Source: JBCCXL01 sp039191605 (GTDB lineage Bacteria; Acidobacteriota; Thermoanaerobaculia; Multivoradales; JAHZIX01). Taken from it: a DNA stretch of 64,000 nt. The translations under genes and the position numbers were made by a program. Shown here in pieces: positions 33,406-42,439 of the stretch. The notes beneath the pieces are model-generated. The model did not search any database. It saw nothing but the letters and a program-made list of their open reading frames with translations, and was not told the origin of the DNA. The stretch is from contig JBCCXL010000001.1 of NCBI GenBank assembly GCA_039191605.1, forward strand, positions 575,035 to 639,034. The letters run 5' to 3'. The first letter of the stretch is position 1; every line of letters begins with the position of its first letter.

Positions 33406-33475
33406 CTCTGTTGCAACGAGGGATGAGCTCCTTGTCCCCTTCCTTTTGATCACCATCGCCGAAGAAAAGAGAGTT

Positions 33476-34219
33476 ATGAAGAAACTCCTCGTGCATTCCC
33501 TCGTCGTCGCTAGCCTGGCCATTCTGCTGTTGCCAACTGTGGTTGCGGCCCAGAATCCCAACAACGATCCGAGTCTTGCGGGGGCCCAGCTCCTCAATCC
33601 TGATGACCATACTTTGATCCTCATCGATCACGAGAGTCAGATGGCCTTTGCCGTGGGCTCCCAGCCGATCGAAAACCTGCGAAATAACACCGTTGGTTTG
33701 GCCAAGTCGGCGAAGCTCTTCGAAGTCGACACGATCGTTACGACAGTTGCAGAGCGTCAGTTTAGTGGCCCACTCTTCCCAGGTCTTCGGGAGGTCTTTC
33801 CTGACACGTCGCAATATATCGATCGTACGACCATGAACACCTGGGAAGACAAGCGGGTTGTCGCGCGGGTCGAGGAATACGGCCATAAGAGATTGGTGAT
33901 CGCCGGTCTTTGGACGGAGGTCTGCGTGGTGCTGCCGACGATCTCCGCGATCGAAGATGGTTACCAGGTTTACGTGATCACCGACGCATCTGGCGGGGTT
34001 AGCCCTGAAGCTCATGAGCGCGCGATCCAGCGGATGGTTCAGGCTGGAGCGATTCCGATGACTTGGCTTCAATACCTTCTCGAGCTGCATCGCGATTGGG
34101 CGCGGGTGGGCAAATACAACGAGGTGAACGCGATCTCCATCGAACATGGTGGTGGGTACGGCCTCGGCATCGACTACATCAAGACGATGCAGCGTTGGGC
34201 GAAGGAAGACGCCGAATAA
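33476..34219 (+). CDS. Exported isochorismatase-fold cysteine hydrolase
   Basis: 247 residues from the ATG at 33476. A signal peptide (KKLLVHSLVVASLAILLLP, then TVVAAQ) sends it to the periplasm. The isochorismatase-like domain has TLILIDHESQMAF (first catalytic Asp), TTMNTWEDKRVV and GLWTEVCVVLPTISA (nucleophilic Cys). This is the YcaC-like branch, whose natural substrates are unknown; relatives hydrolyse amides and related bonds. Export of this fold is unusual. It is first behind the sigma-54 promoter, upstream of an amidohydrolase and an outer-membrane barrel. Confidence 0.88.
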   Translation: MKKLLVHSLVVASLAILLLPTVVAAQNPNNDPSLAGAQLLNPDDHTLILIDHESQMAFAVGSQPIENLRNNTVGLAKSAKLFEVDTIVTTVAERQFSGPLFPGLREVFPDTSQYIDRTTMNTWEDKRVVARVEEYGHKRLVIAGLWTEVCVVLPTISAIEDGYQVYVITDASGGVSPEAHERAIQRMVQAGAIPMTWLQYLLELHRDWARVGKYNEVNAISIEHGGGYGLGIDYIKTMQRWAKEDAE

Positions 34220-34463
34220 GTGCAGGCCTCAGTGGACATCAGGTTGGTGAGGGTCTTTCCTCGCCGACATCCCGAAGCAGCTCACCGGCGTAGCTGATCG
34301 CCTCGTTCTCAGGGCTAAGGCTCCCCTTCACTGCTTTGATCTCCCTTCTCGCCTACCGGCCAGCGCAGAGTCCTCCCGCTGGCCGGTGGGCCTGTTTCCT
34401 CCGCTTCTATCGGCGTCCCCAGCCATGGCCGATCTCAGCCTATCTCCGACAAGGATCCCCACC

Positions 34464-36335
34464 ATGATTGCAAGCTCGTGCCTTTTCCTTCCGAAGCCTC
34501 GCTCGCCAAGGAGAATCAAGGCTTTGCTTCTCCTACTCCCCTTCATCCTGCTTTTTGGCTGTAGCGATCAGCCAAGATCGGAATCGACCGTTGCCGCGAA
34601 GGGGGAGAGGGCGGATGTCATCTTCACCGGAGGGTTGATTCATACCTTGAGCAATGCGGGGATTGTGGAGGCCCTGGCAGTACGGGATGGTCTTGTTGCC
34701 GCCGTTGGAAGTGCAGAGGAGGTTGCCGCCCTGAAGGGTGATTCCACCGAGGTCATCGAGCTCGGTGGACGAACGGTCATTCCCGGTCTTAACGATTCTC
34801 ATCTCCACCTAGTGCGCGGTGGCCGCTTTTACAACGCTGAGCTGCGTTGGGAAGGGGTGCCGACTCTCGCCCTTGCCCTCGAGATGCTCAAGGAGCAGGC
34901 GGAGCGTACGCCTGAAGGTCAGTGGGTTCGAGTAATCGGCGGGTGGAGCCCCTTTCAATTCGAGGAACGCCGCATGCCGACGGTAGAGGAGCTCAATGAA
35001 GCAGCTCCTGATACGCCGGTCTTCGTCCTCTTCCTCTACAGCCAAGGTTTGTTGAATCGAGCGGGCCTCGAAGCGCTGGGGATCACAGCAGCCACAGAGG
35101 CGCCTCCTGGCAGCCGGTATCAGCTCGGAAGCAGCGGTGAGCCCACCGGGGTTTTGCTGGCTGAGCCCAATCCCACCATTCTCTACAAGACCATCGCAGC
35201 CCTACCGCCACTCACCGCTGAACAGCAGGTGAATTCCACTCGCCAGTTTTACCGTGAGCTCAATCGCTTCGGTCTCACCAGCGCGGTGGATGCCGGCGGA
35301 GGGGGGCATCTCTTTCCCCGGGACTATGTCGGAACCGAGCGTCTCGCCGCGGCTGGCGAGATGCCCATCCGTATCTCGTACTACCTTTTTCCCCAGCGCC
35401 CAGGGCGAGAAGATGAAGACTTTGCCGGCTGGATTGAAGGCTACACCCCGCAGCAGAACGCCGCAGAAGGTCTACCTCACGGCTTCGTGTTGGAGGGAGG
35501 GGGCGAATTCTTGGTGTGGTCAGCAGGCGATTTCGAGAATTTCCTGGCTCCTCAGCCGGATCTCGCAGAGCGTGGCTTCGAGGACGAGTTACGAGCCGTG
35601 ACCCAGCGCCTGGTGGAGAACGGCTGGCCCCTCAGAATCCACGCTACCTACGATGAATCCATCACCCGCATTCTTGACATTTTCGAGGAGGTAAATACCG
35701 CTGAGAGAGCCGCAGGGCGACCGGGTTTCTCCGGAATCCGCTGGGCCTTCGACCATGCGGAGACTCTGTCGGCGGGCAATCTTGCGCGAATTCAGGCGCT
35801 GGGTGGTGGCATTGCCGTGCAAAGCCGGCTGGCCTTTGCAGGGGAGTATTTCCTCCAGCGCTACGGGGAGCAGGTGGCGGCCCAAGCACCTCCTTTGCGA
35901 CGCATTCTCGATGCGGGGGTGCCTCTGGGGGTCGGCACCGACGGTACGCGAGTGGGCAGCTACAACCCCTGGGTGGCTCTCTACTGGCTGGTGAGTGGGA
36001 AGACCGTTGGGGGAACCCAGCTGGCAGCTCCAGAGAACCGGCTCAGTCGCGAGGAGGCGCTTCGTCTCTATACCGTTGGGAGCGCTTGGTTCTCAGGGGA
36101 AGAAGAAGTGAAGGGCATCCTTGAACCGGGGCGCTATGCGGATCTAGCCGTCCTCAGCCGTGACTACTTCTCGGTCCAGGAGGAGGAAATCCGTACCCTG
36201 GAATCGGTGCTCACGGTTGTCGGGGGCCGCCCCGTCTACGGGGCAGAAGAGTTCTCTTCCCTAGCTCCATGGGATCTGCCGGTCGATCCAGAATGGTCAC
36301 CGGTGACTCGCTTCGGGGGTCATTGGGCGCCCTGA
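34464..36335 (+). CDS. Lipoprotein amidohydrolase, YtcJ/NfdA-like
   Basis: 623 residues from the ATG at 34464 (AAGGAT upstream). A lipobox LLFGC at about residues 30-34 makes it an envelope lipoprotein. The amidohydrolase fold follows: ADVIFTGGLIHTLSNAGIVE, the metal motif GLNDSHLHLVRGG, RIHATYDESITR, FDHAETLS, and the Asp motif GVGTDGTRVGSYNP. The family (amidohydrolase_3) includes N-substituted formamide deformylase and many unassigned YtcJ proteins. It follows the exported hydrolase by 244 bp and precedes the porin by 4 bp, so all three act outside the cytoplasm. Confidence 0.9.
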   Translation: MIASSCLFLPKPRSPRRIKALLLLLPFILLFGCSDQPRSESTVAAKGERADVIFTGGLIHTLSNAGIVEALAVRDGLVAAVGSAEEVAALKGDSTEVIELGGRTVIPGLNDSHLHLVRGGRFYNAELRWEGVPTLALALEMLKEQAERTPEGQWVRVIGGWSPFQFEERRMPTVEELNEAAPDTPVFVLFLYSQGLLNRAGLEALGITAATEAPPGSRYQLGSSGEPTGVLLAEPNPTILYKTIAALPPLTAEQQVNSTRQFYRELNRFGLTSAVDAGGGGHLFPRDYVGTERLAAAGEMPIRISYYLFPQRPGREDEDFAGWIEGYTPQQNAAEGLPHGFVLEGGGEFLVWSAGDFENFLAPQPDLAERGFEDELRAVTQRLVENGWPLRIHATYDESITRILDIFEEVNTAERAAGRPGFSGIRWAFDHAETLSAGNLARIQALGGGIAVQSRLAFAGEYFLQRYGEQVAAQAPPLRRILDAGVPLGVGTDGTRVGSYNPWVALYWLVSGKTVGGTQLAAPENRLSREEALRLYTVGSAWFSGEEEVKGILEPGRYADLAVLSRDYFSVQEEEIRTLESVLTVVGGRPVYGAEEFSSLAPWDLPVDPEWSPVTRFGGHWAP

Positions 36336-36339
36336 CACC

Positions 36340-37794
36340 ATGCCCTCGAAGGTTGTGTTGACGAGAATCCCGAGGAGGCGCCACTGCCTCGTCGGGGTCT
36401 TATGGGCGGTGCTCTTGGCGACGGCAACGGCCGCGAAGGCGCAGCTGGCGGTGGGCGAATCGTTCACCTTGCAGCGAATCCGTGGTGACGAAGATTGGAT
36501 CGGCGGCGGAGATTCCCAGGTTCTAGCGGAGCAACCTTGGGGCAAGGCCATTCTCCTTGGAGAGGATGCCTTTCTCTCCTTAGGGGCGGAGTGGCGAGGG
36601 ACCTTCGAAGCTTTTGAGAACGAGAGCTGGGGGGAGGTCCCTGGGTCCGACAGCTACTGGCTGAATAAGCTGATGGTCCACGGAGCCTGGACATATCGTC
36701 CCCCCACGGGCTCGCTAGAGGCTATTCGTCTCTTTGCTCAGCTAGAGCATGGGGAGGTCTCTGGTCGCCGCAGCGAGGATCGTCCTCCAGACGTGGATCG
36801 CCTCGACTGGAATGCTGCCTTTCTCGAGCTGAGCTGGCGCTCTTTCGCCGCGGCGAAGCTCAGCTTGCGTCTCGGTCTACAAGAGCTGCACTATGGCGCC
36901 GGTCGGCTGCTGGCGGTGCGGGAAGGCCCCAATACTCGAAGTACCTTCAACGCTGCGCTGCTGCGTTGGCAGAGCCCGCGGTGGCGCACCGACGCGTTCT
37001 ACGCTCGCCCCTACAGCACGGCGCCGGGGACCTTCGACAATCGCCTTCTAGATCGCCAAGGTCTCTGGGGGCTCTACGCGACTCGTCAATCCCATGACTC
37101 TGGGCATGGCCTAGAGCTCTTCTTCTTTCTCGACCAGCGGGACGCGGAGTACTTTCAGGGAGCAGGTCGAGAGCGGCGCTATTCCCTCGGAGCTCGCGGA
37201 TCCCTGCACCACAAACGGTGGGAGCAGGATCTGCTCTTCGTTTGGCAGTGGGGATCCTGGCGGCCTCTCGGGGAGATGGAGGGTGGAAGCGGAAGGATCG
37301 CGGCGTGGACTTTGAGTGTCCAGACTCACTACCTCCTCCAACACCATCCCTGGCAACCCAAGGGGCATCTCTTCTTTGGCTACGCGAGCGGAGACGGGGA
37401 TTCAGGGACGAATGACCTACAGGCATTTCGCGCCCCCTACCCTCCTGGTCGCTACTTCGGAGCCGGAACCCCCCTGGGGCCGATCAATGTGGTGTTCTAC
37501 CGTCTCGGCGCGAGCGTCGAGTCGCCCCGGGGATTGGCCCTTGGCGTAGGGTTTTATGAATTCCATCGCGAGAGTCGAGAGGACGGCGTCTACGGAGTTC
37601 CCGGAAATCCTCTTCGCCCTCCGCGCCCAGATGAAGCAAGCCGCATCGGATATCTGTTGGAGGCTACTCTGAGTCGCCCCTTGAAGGCCTCGCTGCAGTT
37701 GGAGCTAGAACTCGCTCGCTTCTTCACCAGCCCTTATCTGAGAACAGAGGAGGACACGACGGTCTTTAGTGGACGCTTGGTTTGGAGGTACTGA
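36340..37794 (+). CDS. Outer-membrane beta-barrel, alginate-export (AlgE-like) family
   Basis: 484 residues. A signal peptide (HCLVGVLWAVLLATATAAKA) is followed by strand-rich sequence with the Alginate_exp pattern: EWRGTFEAFENESWG, HGAWTYRP, LRLGLQELHYGAGRLLAVREGPNTRSTF, and the terminal strand TVFSGRLVWRY ending in an aromatic residue. AlgE itself is an alginate porin, but many members of the family occur without alginate genes, and none are seen here. It probably lets the operon's substrate cross the outer membrane. Confidence 0.88.
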   Translation: MPSKVVLTRIPRRRHCLVGVLWAVLLATATAAKAQLAVGESFTLQRIRGDEDWIGGGDSQVLAEQPWGKAILLGEDAFLSLGAEWRGTFEAFENESWGEVPGSDSYWLNKLMVHGAWTYRPPTGSLEAIRLFAQLEHGEVSGRRSEDRPPDVDRLDWNAAFLELSWRSFAAAKLSLRLGLQELHYGAGRLLAVREGPNTRSTFNAALLRWQSPRWRTDAFYARPYSTAPGTFDNRLLDRQGLWGLYATRQSHDSGHGLELFFFLDQRDAEYFQGAGRERRYSLGARGSLHHKRWEQDLLFVWQWGSWRPLGEMEGGSGRIAAWTLSVQTHYLLQHHPWQPKGHLFFGYASGDGDSGTNDLQAFRAPYPPGRYFGAGTPLGPINVVFYRLGASVESPRGLALGVGFYEFHRESREDGVYGVPGNPLRPPRPDEASRIGYLLEATLSRPLKASLQLELELARFFTSPYLRTEEDTTVFSGRLVWRY

Positions 37795-37953
37795 ATCTCC
37801 TGCCACGGCAGCGTCAGAGTCGATTGATACCAGAGCTTGAGGCGGTGAGAGCCGATGAAGCCAAGCCCAGCGGCGGAGCGATTGTCGCCGTCGGGTGACT
37901 CGATGGTCGGCTACGCTTCGAGCTGAGAGAGCGTATTGGCTCAGAGACGAGTG

Positions 37954-39051
37954 TCAGATTCTTGCATCAGCAGCCGCTTCGCGGCGGGCGAAGGCTTCGG
38001 CGATGCTCTCGGTGTAGGGGGCGTGGAGCACGCCTTCGTCGGTGATGATGGCGCTCACCAGCTCCGCCGGGGTGACGTCGAAGGCGAAGTTCACCGCTTC
38101 CGTCGCTTCCGGCGCTACCACCGTGCCGAAGACTTCGGTGACCTCGTCGCTGCGGCGCTCCTCGATGGGGATTCCGTCTCCGGAGGGGGTGGAGCGATCG
38201 ATGGTCGAGAGCGGCGCCGCGACGTAGAAGGGTACGCCGTGGCGATGGGCGAGAACGGCGAGGATGTAGGTGCCGATCTTGTTGGCGACATCGCCGTTGG
38301 CGGCGATGCGGTCCGCGCCGACGACGATTCGCTCCACCATGCCGCGGCTCATCAACACCCCGGCGCTGGAATCCGTGACCAGGCGGAAGGGAATGCCCAG
38401 GCGCTGCAGCTCCCAGGTGGTGAGTCGGGCGCCCTGGAGCAGCGGGCGAGTCTCGTCTACCCAAACCTGAGCGACCTTGCCGGCGTCCCAGGAAGCTTCA
38501 ATCACCCCGATGGCGGTGCCGTAGCCGGCCGTCGCCAGGGCGCCGGCGTTGCAGTGGGTGAGCACTCGATCGCCTTCCGCGAAGAGAGTCGCGCCGTGGG
38601 CTCCGATGCGGCGGTTGGCCTCGATGTCGTCTCGATGGAGCTGCTGCGCCCAGGGCAGCAGCGCGTCCAGCACGTCTTGGCGACCGGCCTCGGCGTTGGC
38701 GCCGCAGACCCCGTCGAAGACTTCCCGGCCCCGATCCAGCGCCCAGCGCAGGTTCACCGCCGTCGGGCGGGTGGCGTCGAGGGAGGCGGAGACGCGGTCG
38801 AAGGCAGCGGCCAGCGGCTCGTCCGCCGGGGCTTCCCGCAGGCCCACGATCAGGCCGTAAGCGGCGGTGACCCCAATGGCGGGGGCGCCGCGCACTGCGA
38901 GGCGGCGAATGGCGTCTTCCACCGTTTCGAGATCATCGCAGCGGATCCATGTCTCCTCCCGGGGAAGGAGCGTCTGGTCCAGCAGCTCGAGATGATCTTC
39001 TGTCCAGCGGATCGGCGAGAACGTATCGATACCGACGGAGTCTGCGCTCAC
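37954..39051 (-). CDS. mtnA: S-methyl-5-thioribose-1-phosphate isomerase
   Basis: 365 residues, methionine salvage, converting methylthioribose 1-phosphate to the ribulose form. Motifs are VRGAPAIGVTAAYGL, VNLRWALDR, LTHCNAGALATAGYGTAIGV (catalytic Cys) and GADRIAANGDVANKIGTY (catalytic Asp). AVLAHRHGVPFYVAAPLSTID is near the end. The eIF2B-alpha fold length is normal. No other mtn gene lies beside it. Its upstream spacer to cutA is about 140 bp and shows no recognisable riboswitch. Confidence 0.95.
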   Translation of the reverse strand: MSADSVGIDTFSPIRWTEDHLELLDQTLLPREETWIRCDDLETVEDAIRRLAVRGAPAIGVTAAYGLIVGLREAPADEPLAAAFDRVSASLDATRPTAVNLRWALDRGREVFDGVCGANAEAGRQDVLDALLPWAQQLHRDDIEANRRIGAHGATLFAEGDRVLTHCNAGALATAGYGTAIGVIEASWDAGKVAQVWVDETRPLLQGARLTTWELQRLGIPFRLVTDSSAGVLMSRGMVERIVVGADRIAANGDVANKIGTYILAVLAHRHGVPFYVAAPLSTIDRSTPSGDGIPIEERRSDEVTEVFGTVVAPEATEAVNFAFDVTPAELVSAIITDEGVLHAPYTESIAEAFARREAAADARI

Positions 39052-39195
39052 GGCAAAACCTCTTGAAAGCGTCTCGTTGTGGACTTTAGGTGGAGAGGAC
39101 CCCTCCGGTGGGAGGTCGACTGCTCTGCCTCGAGAGTTTGGTGGGCAGGCGCTGGGTCTGTCCCGTTGCTGCGCGACGGGGTACCCGTCTTCGTC

Positions 39196-39642
39196 CTATT
39201 GGTCTTCGTTGCCTTCGCCGGCCTCGTCATCCCGATCATCGTCGTCGGGCTCCAGATCGTCGTCTAGATCCTCCCCTTCCCCCTCGCCGTAGACGTCGAA
39301 CTCCACGGTATCGTCGAAGTCCGCTTCCTTGTCCAGGCTGGAGAAGATCCATTCCAGGAAAGGAGCGTCTCCGCGGCTGATCTCGAAGGCCAAGACCTCC
39401 GGGAGGTCGTAATCCAGCAGCTCGTGGATCACGTCCCGCACCGACTCGAACTCCTCCGCGGCGGTCTTGATGATCAACACCAGCTCGCCGTCTTTGCGGA
39501 TTCTGCCCTGCCAGCGGAAGAAGGAGCGCACGCCCGGAATGATGTTGACGCAAGCAGCGTGTCTCCTGGCCACTAGCTCTTGGGCGATGTGGTTGGCCTG
39601 CTGCTCGGTTCCGACGGTGGTAACAACTACGATGGCGTCCAT
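39196..39642 (-). CDS. cutA: Divalent-cation tolerance protein CutA with acidic tail
   Basis: 148 residues from the ATG at 39642; the frame extends another 83 codons upstream without coding character. The CutA1 core has VVVTTVGTEQQANHIAQELV, RRHAACVNIIPGVRSFFRWQ, KDGELVLIIKTA and YDLPEVLAFEISRG, the trimer-forming fold. About 40 residues of Asp/Glu (EGEGEDLDDDLEPDDDDRDD) follow, not found in ordinary CutA. CutA's role in metal tolerance is uncertain. It is downstream of a pseudopilin gene on the same strand. Confidence 0.9.
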   Translation of the reverse strand: MDAIVVVTTVGTEQQANHIAQELVARRHAACVNIIPGVRSFFRWQGRIRKDGELVLIIKTAAEEFESVRDVIHELLDYDLPEVLAFEISRGDAPFLEWIFSSLDKEADFDDTVEFDVYGEGEGEDLDDDLEPDDDDRDDEAGEGNEDQ

Positions 39643-39878
39643 TTGGGGCCGACCATACTCCAGCCGTTTTGACCGAGTCAAACCGGGGAATCCGCCATTG
39701 CCAATGTCCGCGGGCTTGCTTTTGGAGCCGTTGACGGGGGGATCGGTGCTGAGCTGGAGAATCTTGCGCCAGCAGCGGCGGGTCGATCGCCAGGGGCGTC
39801 GCTCCACGGCGCCTTGTCGAGGGTCCAGCAGCACCCGGCTAAGGGCGATTCGTGAGCTGCTCGATGAATGGTAGGAAG

Positions 39879-40592
39879 TCATCGCTGCCACGACTCCGTG
39901 ATCTGGTCGTAGTAAAGCACCTGGACTCGGCCGCTGGTGTGCAGCACCCTCACGGCGGCTAGACCGCGGTGGGAGTCGGTGAGATAGGCAGAGCCCGGAG
40001 TGGCGGTACCTAGGGGAGAGAAAGAGGCCAGGTCTGAGCGATTGAATCGCAGAGGGTCCTCCAGGCGGTCGAGGCGCCGAGTGAGGTCCGACGGATGGCG
40101 TGGTGCCTTGCCGGAGGGAAACCCGAAGCGCAGCCGCGGGCCAAGATGGCGTAAAGGGCGAAAGGGGGTGATGGCTGGGTCTTTACCGCTATCGATGTCC
40201 GCGTTGCGCACGCCGTCCCCGTCGCCATCGAAAAAGAGGGCGTAGTGCACTTGTCCCTCACCGTCGGCGGGGCGAAACTTCACCGCGACGTGGCGCCCCT
40301 TGGTGACGGCCTGAGAGCGGGCGAGCTGAAAGGTGGTGGCGATCTCGTGGGCGGCGAGGCGTAACTTCATGGTGCGCGCTTGGTTTAGCAGCGGAGGGAC
40401 CGCGAGGGTCGCCACGATGGCCAGCAGCGCGAGGGCGATGAGAGCTTCGATTAAGGTGAAGCCCTGTTGAGGAAGACGACGGGGGCTGTGGAGTCTGAGG
40501 CGGAGGGTGGGGCTGACGGTTGCTCGGGAAATGGTGATTCGGGGAGCTAGATCGGGCTGCAGGAAAGCAGCGAGTTGCGTAAGTCGAAGCAT
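39879..40592 (-). CDS. Type II/IV pseudopilin, GspH-like
   Basis: 237 residues from the ATG at 40592 (GGAG 7 bases upstream). The prepilin motif GFTLIEALIALALLAIVATL comes after a long leader of about 43 residues, with cleavage expected between Gly and Phe. A GspH/FimT-like domain follows (LAAHEIATTFQLARSQAVTK, GRHVAVKF, then FDGDGDGVRNADIDSG). It would be processed by a prepilin peptidase and join a pilus or secretion pseudopilus. The rest of the machinery is not in the window. It is downstream of a ComEA-like gene. Confidence 0.8.
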   Translation of the reverse strand: MLRLTQLAAFLQPDLAPRITISRATVSPTLRLRLHSPRRLPQQGFTLIEALIALALLAIVATLAVPPLLNQARTMKLRLAAHEIATTFQLARSQAVTKGRHVAVKFRPADGEGQVHYALFFDGDGDGVRNADIDSGKDPAITPFRPLRHLGPRLRFGFPSGKAPRHPSDLTRRLDRLEDPLRFNRSDLASFSPLGTATPGSAYLTDSHRGLAAVRVLHTSGRVQVLYYDQITESWQR

Positions 40593-40712
40593 CGAGGATC
40601 TCCAGGAAGCGATGGAATCAAGAAGGGAAGACGAAGGCGCCGGGCCTTGGGCCGCAGGCGCGAGCCCCAGCCCAGCCATGCCAAGCGGGGCCCAGCGCCC
40701 TCGTCGGTCAAG

Positions 40713-41126
40713 TCAGCGGCTAGAGGCCTTCTGCTTCGAGTCCTTTGCCTCGCTGCTGCCGTTCTCGCTTCCGCCATCGCGGGTAGCGGTGGCTTCCTTA
40801 GTGGAGATCTTGCGATCCAGAGTGGTCTCGCCGGAGGTGGTGACCCAGGGCTCCATGAGAGCAAAGGATTTCTCGCCGATGCCCCGCACCAGCATCAGGT
40901 CCTCAGACTGCTTGAAGGGGCCATTGGCCTTGCGATGGTCGAGAATGCGCTGGGCCAGCGCGGGCCCAACTCGGGGAAGGCGAGTGAGCTCAGAGGTGTC
41001 GGCGACGTTGACGTTGACCTTGCCGTCAGCGGCAGCGAAGGCCGGAGGCGCCGCGGCCGAAAAGGTGAGGGCGATCATCAACACGAGGGCGAAGAGGGGA
41101 CGGATGGAAAGGTGAGGACGAATCAT
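40713..41126 (-). CDS. Exported helix-hairpin-helix (ComEA-like) protein
   Basis: 137 residues from the ATG at 41126 (AAGGAG upstream). A signal peptide (SIRPLFALVLMIALTFSAAA, then PPAFAA) precedes a double helix-hairpin-helix of the ComEA type: VNVNVADTSELTRLPRVGPA and FKQSEDLMLVRGIGEK. ComEA binds incoming DNA during transformation; small exported versions are common next to pilin genes, which fits the pseudopilin downstream. The C-terminal 35 residues are polar and low-complexity. Confidence 0.83.
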   Translation of the reverse strand: MIRPHLSIRPLFALVLMIALTFSAAAPPAFAAADGKVNVNVADTSELTRLPRVGPALAQRILDHRKANGPFKQSEDLMLVRGIGEKSFALMEPWVTTSGETTLDRKISTKEATATRDGGSENGSSEAKDSKQKASSR

Positions 41127-41758
41127 GAGACAACTCCTTGAGGCAAATTGGATCGAGGCTGCCCTCTCAGCACGGGTCAAAAGAGACCCTTGTTCAAGAG
41201 TGGGCGAGTTCTGTAAGGCAAAGCAGGAAGGCTTTTTGACTGCGGGTTGCGTTCCGGCACAGCTCAGGCCTTCCATGGGCTGAGGGCTCCTTTCTCCGGG
41301 TCCAGCTGAATACCGACGAACGACTCGCCGGCTAACGCGGAGAAGGGATTACAAACTCGCTGCCAAGATCCCTTAATCAATCTAAATATTTGAAAATAAA
41401 TGCACTTAATAGATTTTCTGAGTCATAGCTTAGCGTTAGATTTGTCAAATGATTTTGTCGTTATTGATGCTAAATCCATAGCGCTGATGACTTGAAAGGC
41501 TTTAAATGGTGCTCTGTCTGCGGCTTGCCGGTTTTGTCCAATTATTTTGACGAGAATTAAAATATTTTGACAAAAATGGTTATTTGAAAAAGGGGTTATT
41601 CGAATCACGTTGAAATGTTCCCGATGAGCCGCGGAGCTCCGGGAGCTCTCGTCTACCGTGGTTCGATCGACCAGATCGCTGTTGAGGAGGCGAACTGTGT
41701 TGCGGACTTTCTGGGCTCAGTGGGCGCTAGCCGCTGGGAGAAGGTAAGATCAGCCGCG
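41127..41758. other. Spacer with AT-rich island upstream of the signal peptidases
   Basis: About 240 bases (41370-41610) are strongly AT-rich in an otherwise GC-rich window. They hold TTTGTCAAA (41441-41449), TTTTGACAAAA (41565-41575) and three further TTTTG(A/T)C half sites (41453, 41532, 41545). A possible promoter is TTGTCC (41534-41539), 18 bp, TAAAAT (41558-41563). I see no convincing gene; a 61-codon minus-strand frame at 41423-41608 has no ribosome site that I trust. Confidence 0.5.
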
Positions 41759-42436
41759 ATGAGCCAACGAGTGCGCAAAGAAGGTCTTGAGGCGTGGTTT
41801 GAGGCACTGCTGATTGCGGTGCTCTTGCTGCAATTTGCCCATGCCTTTGTGGTCCGCACCTTCTACATCCCCAGCGGTTCGATGGAGGACACCCTCTTGG
41901 TGGGGGATTACCTCTTCGTCAACCGCTTCATCTACGGCCCGACCCTGTCGGAGCTGGAGCGCAATCTGCTGCCGGTGCGGGATTGGGATCGCGGCGATAT
42001 CGTGATCTTCCACTCCGTGGAGGAGCCGGAGCTGGACGTGGTGAAGCGCTGCGTCGCCCTCGGAGGGGATACGGTGGAGGTCTCCTCCAAGAGCCTCTAC
42101 CTCAACGGCTCGCGCCTCGAAGATTCTGCCTACGTGCGCCACAAAGATCGCAATGTCTTCCCGCGCCCCAGGGGGCGGCCCGGAGTGGATACTCGCGACA
42201 ATTTCGGGCCGATCTCCGTGCCGGAGGGGCACGCCTTCTGCTTTGGCGACAATCGAGACTTTTCGCGGGACTCCCGGGTTTGGGGCCCCTTGCCTAGATC
42301 CCACGTGCGGGGCCGCGCCTTCATGATCTATTGGTCCAACGCCGCGATGCGCGGCGAGGGGCCGCGAGCGCAGGAGCGAGGAAGCGACGCCTTGGTGGCG
42401 CCGCGGTGGGGGCGGATTCTGCAGGTGGTTCGTTAG
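41759..42436 (+). CDS. lepB: Signal peptidase I, first copy
   Basis: 225 residues from the ATG at 41759. An N-terminal membrane helix (FEALLIAVLLLQFAHAFVV) precedes the catalytic serine in FYIPSGSMEDTLLVGDYL and the catalytic lysine in DVVKRCVALGGDTVE. The domain E box is GHAFCFGDNRDFSRDSRVWG. It cleaves Sec and Tat signal peptides at the periplasmic face. A second signal peptidase gene begins 4 bases after its stop. Both active sites look intact. Confidence 0.92.
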   Translation: MSQRVRKEGLEAWFEALLIAVLLLQFAHAFVVRTFYIPSGSMEDTLLVGDYLFVNRFIYGPTLSELERNLLPVRDWDRGDIVIFHSVEEPELDVVKRCVALGGDTVEVSSKSLYLNGSRLEDSAYVRHKDRNVFPRPRGRPGVDTRDNFGPISVPEGHAFCFGDNRDFSRDSRVWGPLPRSHVRGRAFMIYWSNAAMRGEGPRAQERGSDALVAPRWGRILQVVR

Positions 42437-42439
42437 GCG

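Noticed and set aside
33389..33475. Longer N-terminus of the exported hydrolase from the ATG at 33389
   Set aside because: That ATG lies within the -24/-12 promoter, and the ATG at 33476 gives a proper signal peptide.
36340..37794. Evidence for alginate synthesis or export
   Set aside because: Only the barrel family is shared; no alginate biosynthesis gene is nearby.
37936..39066. A 376-codon plus-strand open frame
   Set aside because: It is antisense to mtnA, whose catalytic motifs are intact.
41423..41608. 61-codon minus-strand frame in the AT-rich island
   Set aside because: It has no convincing ribosome site or family motif, and AT-rich non-coding sequence explains it.
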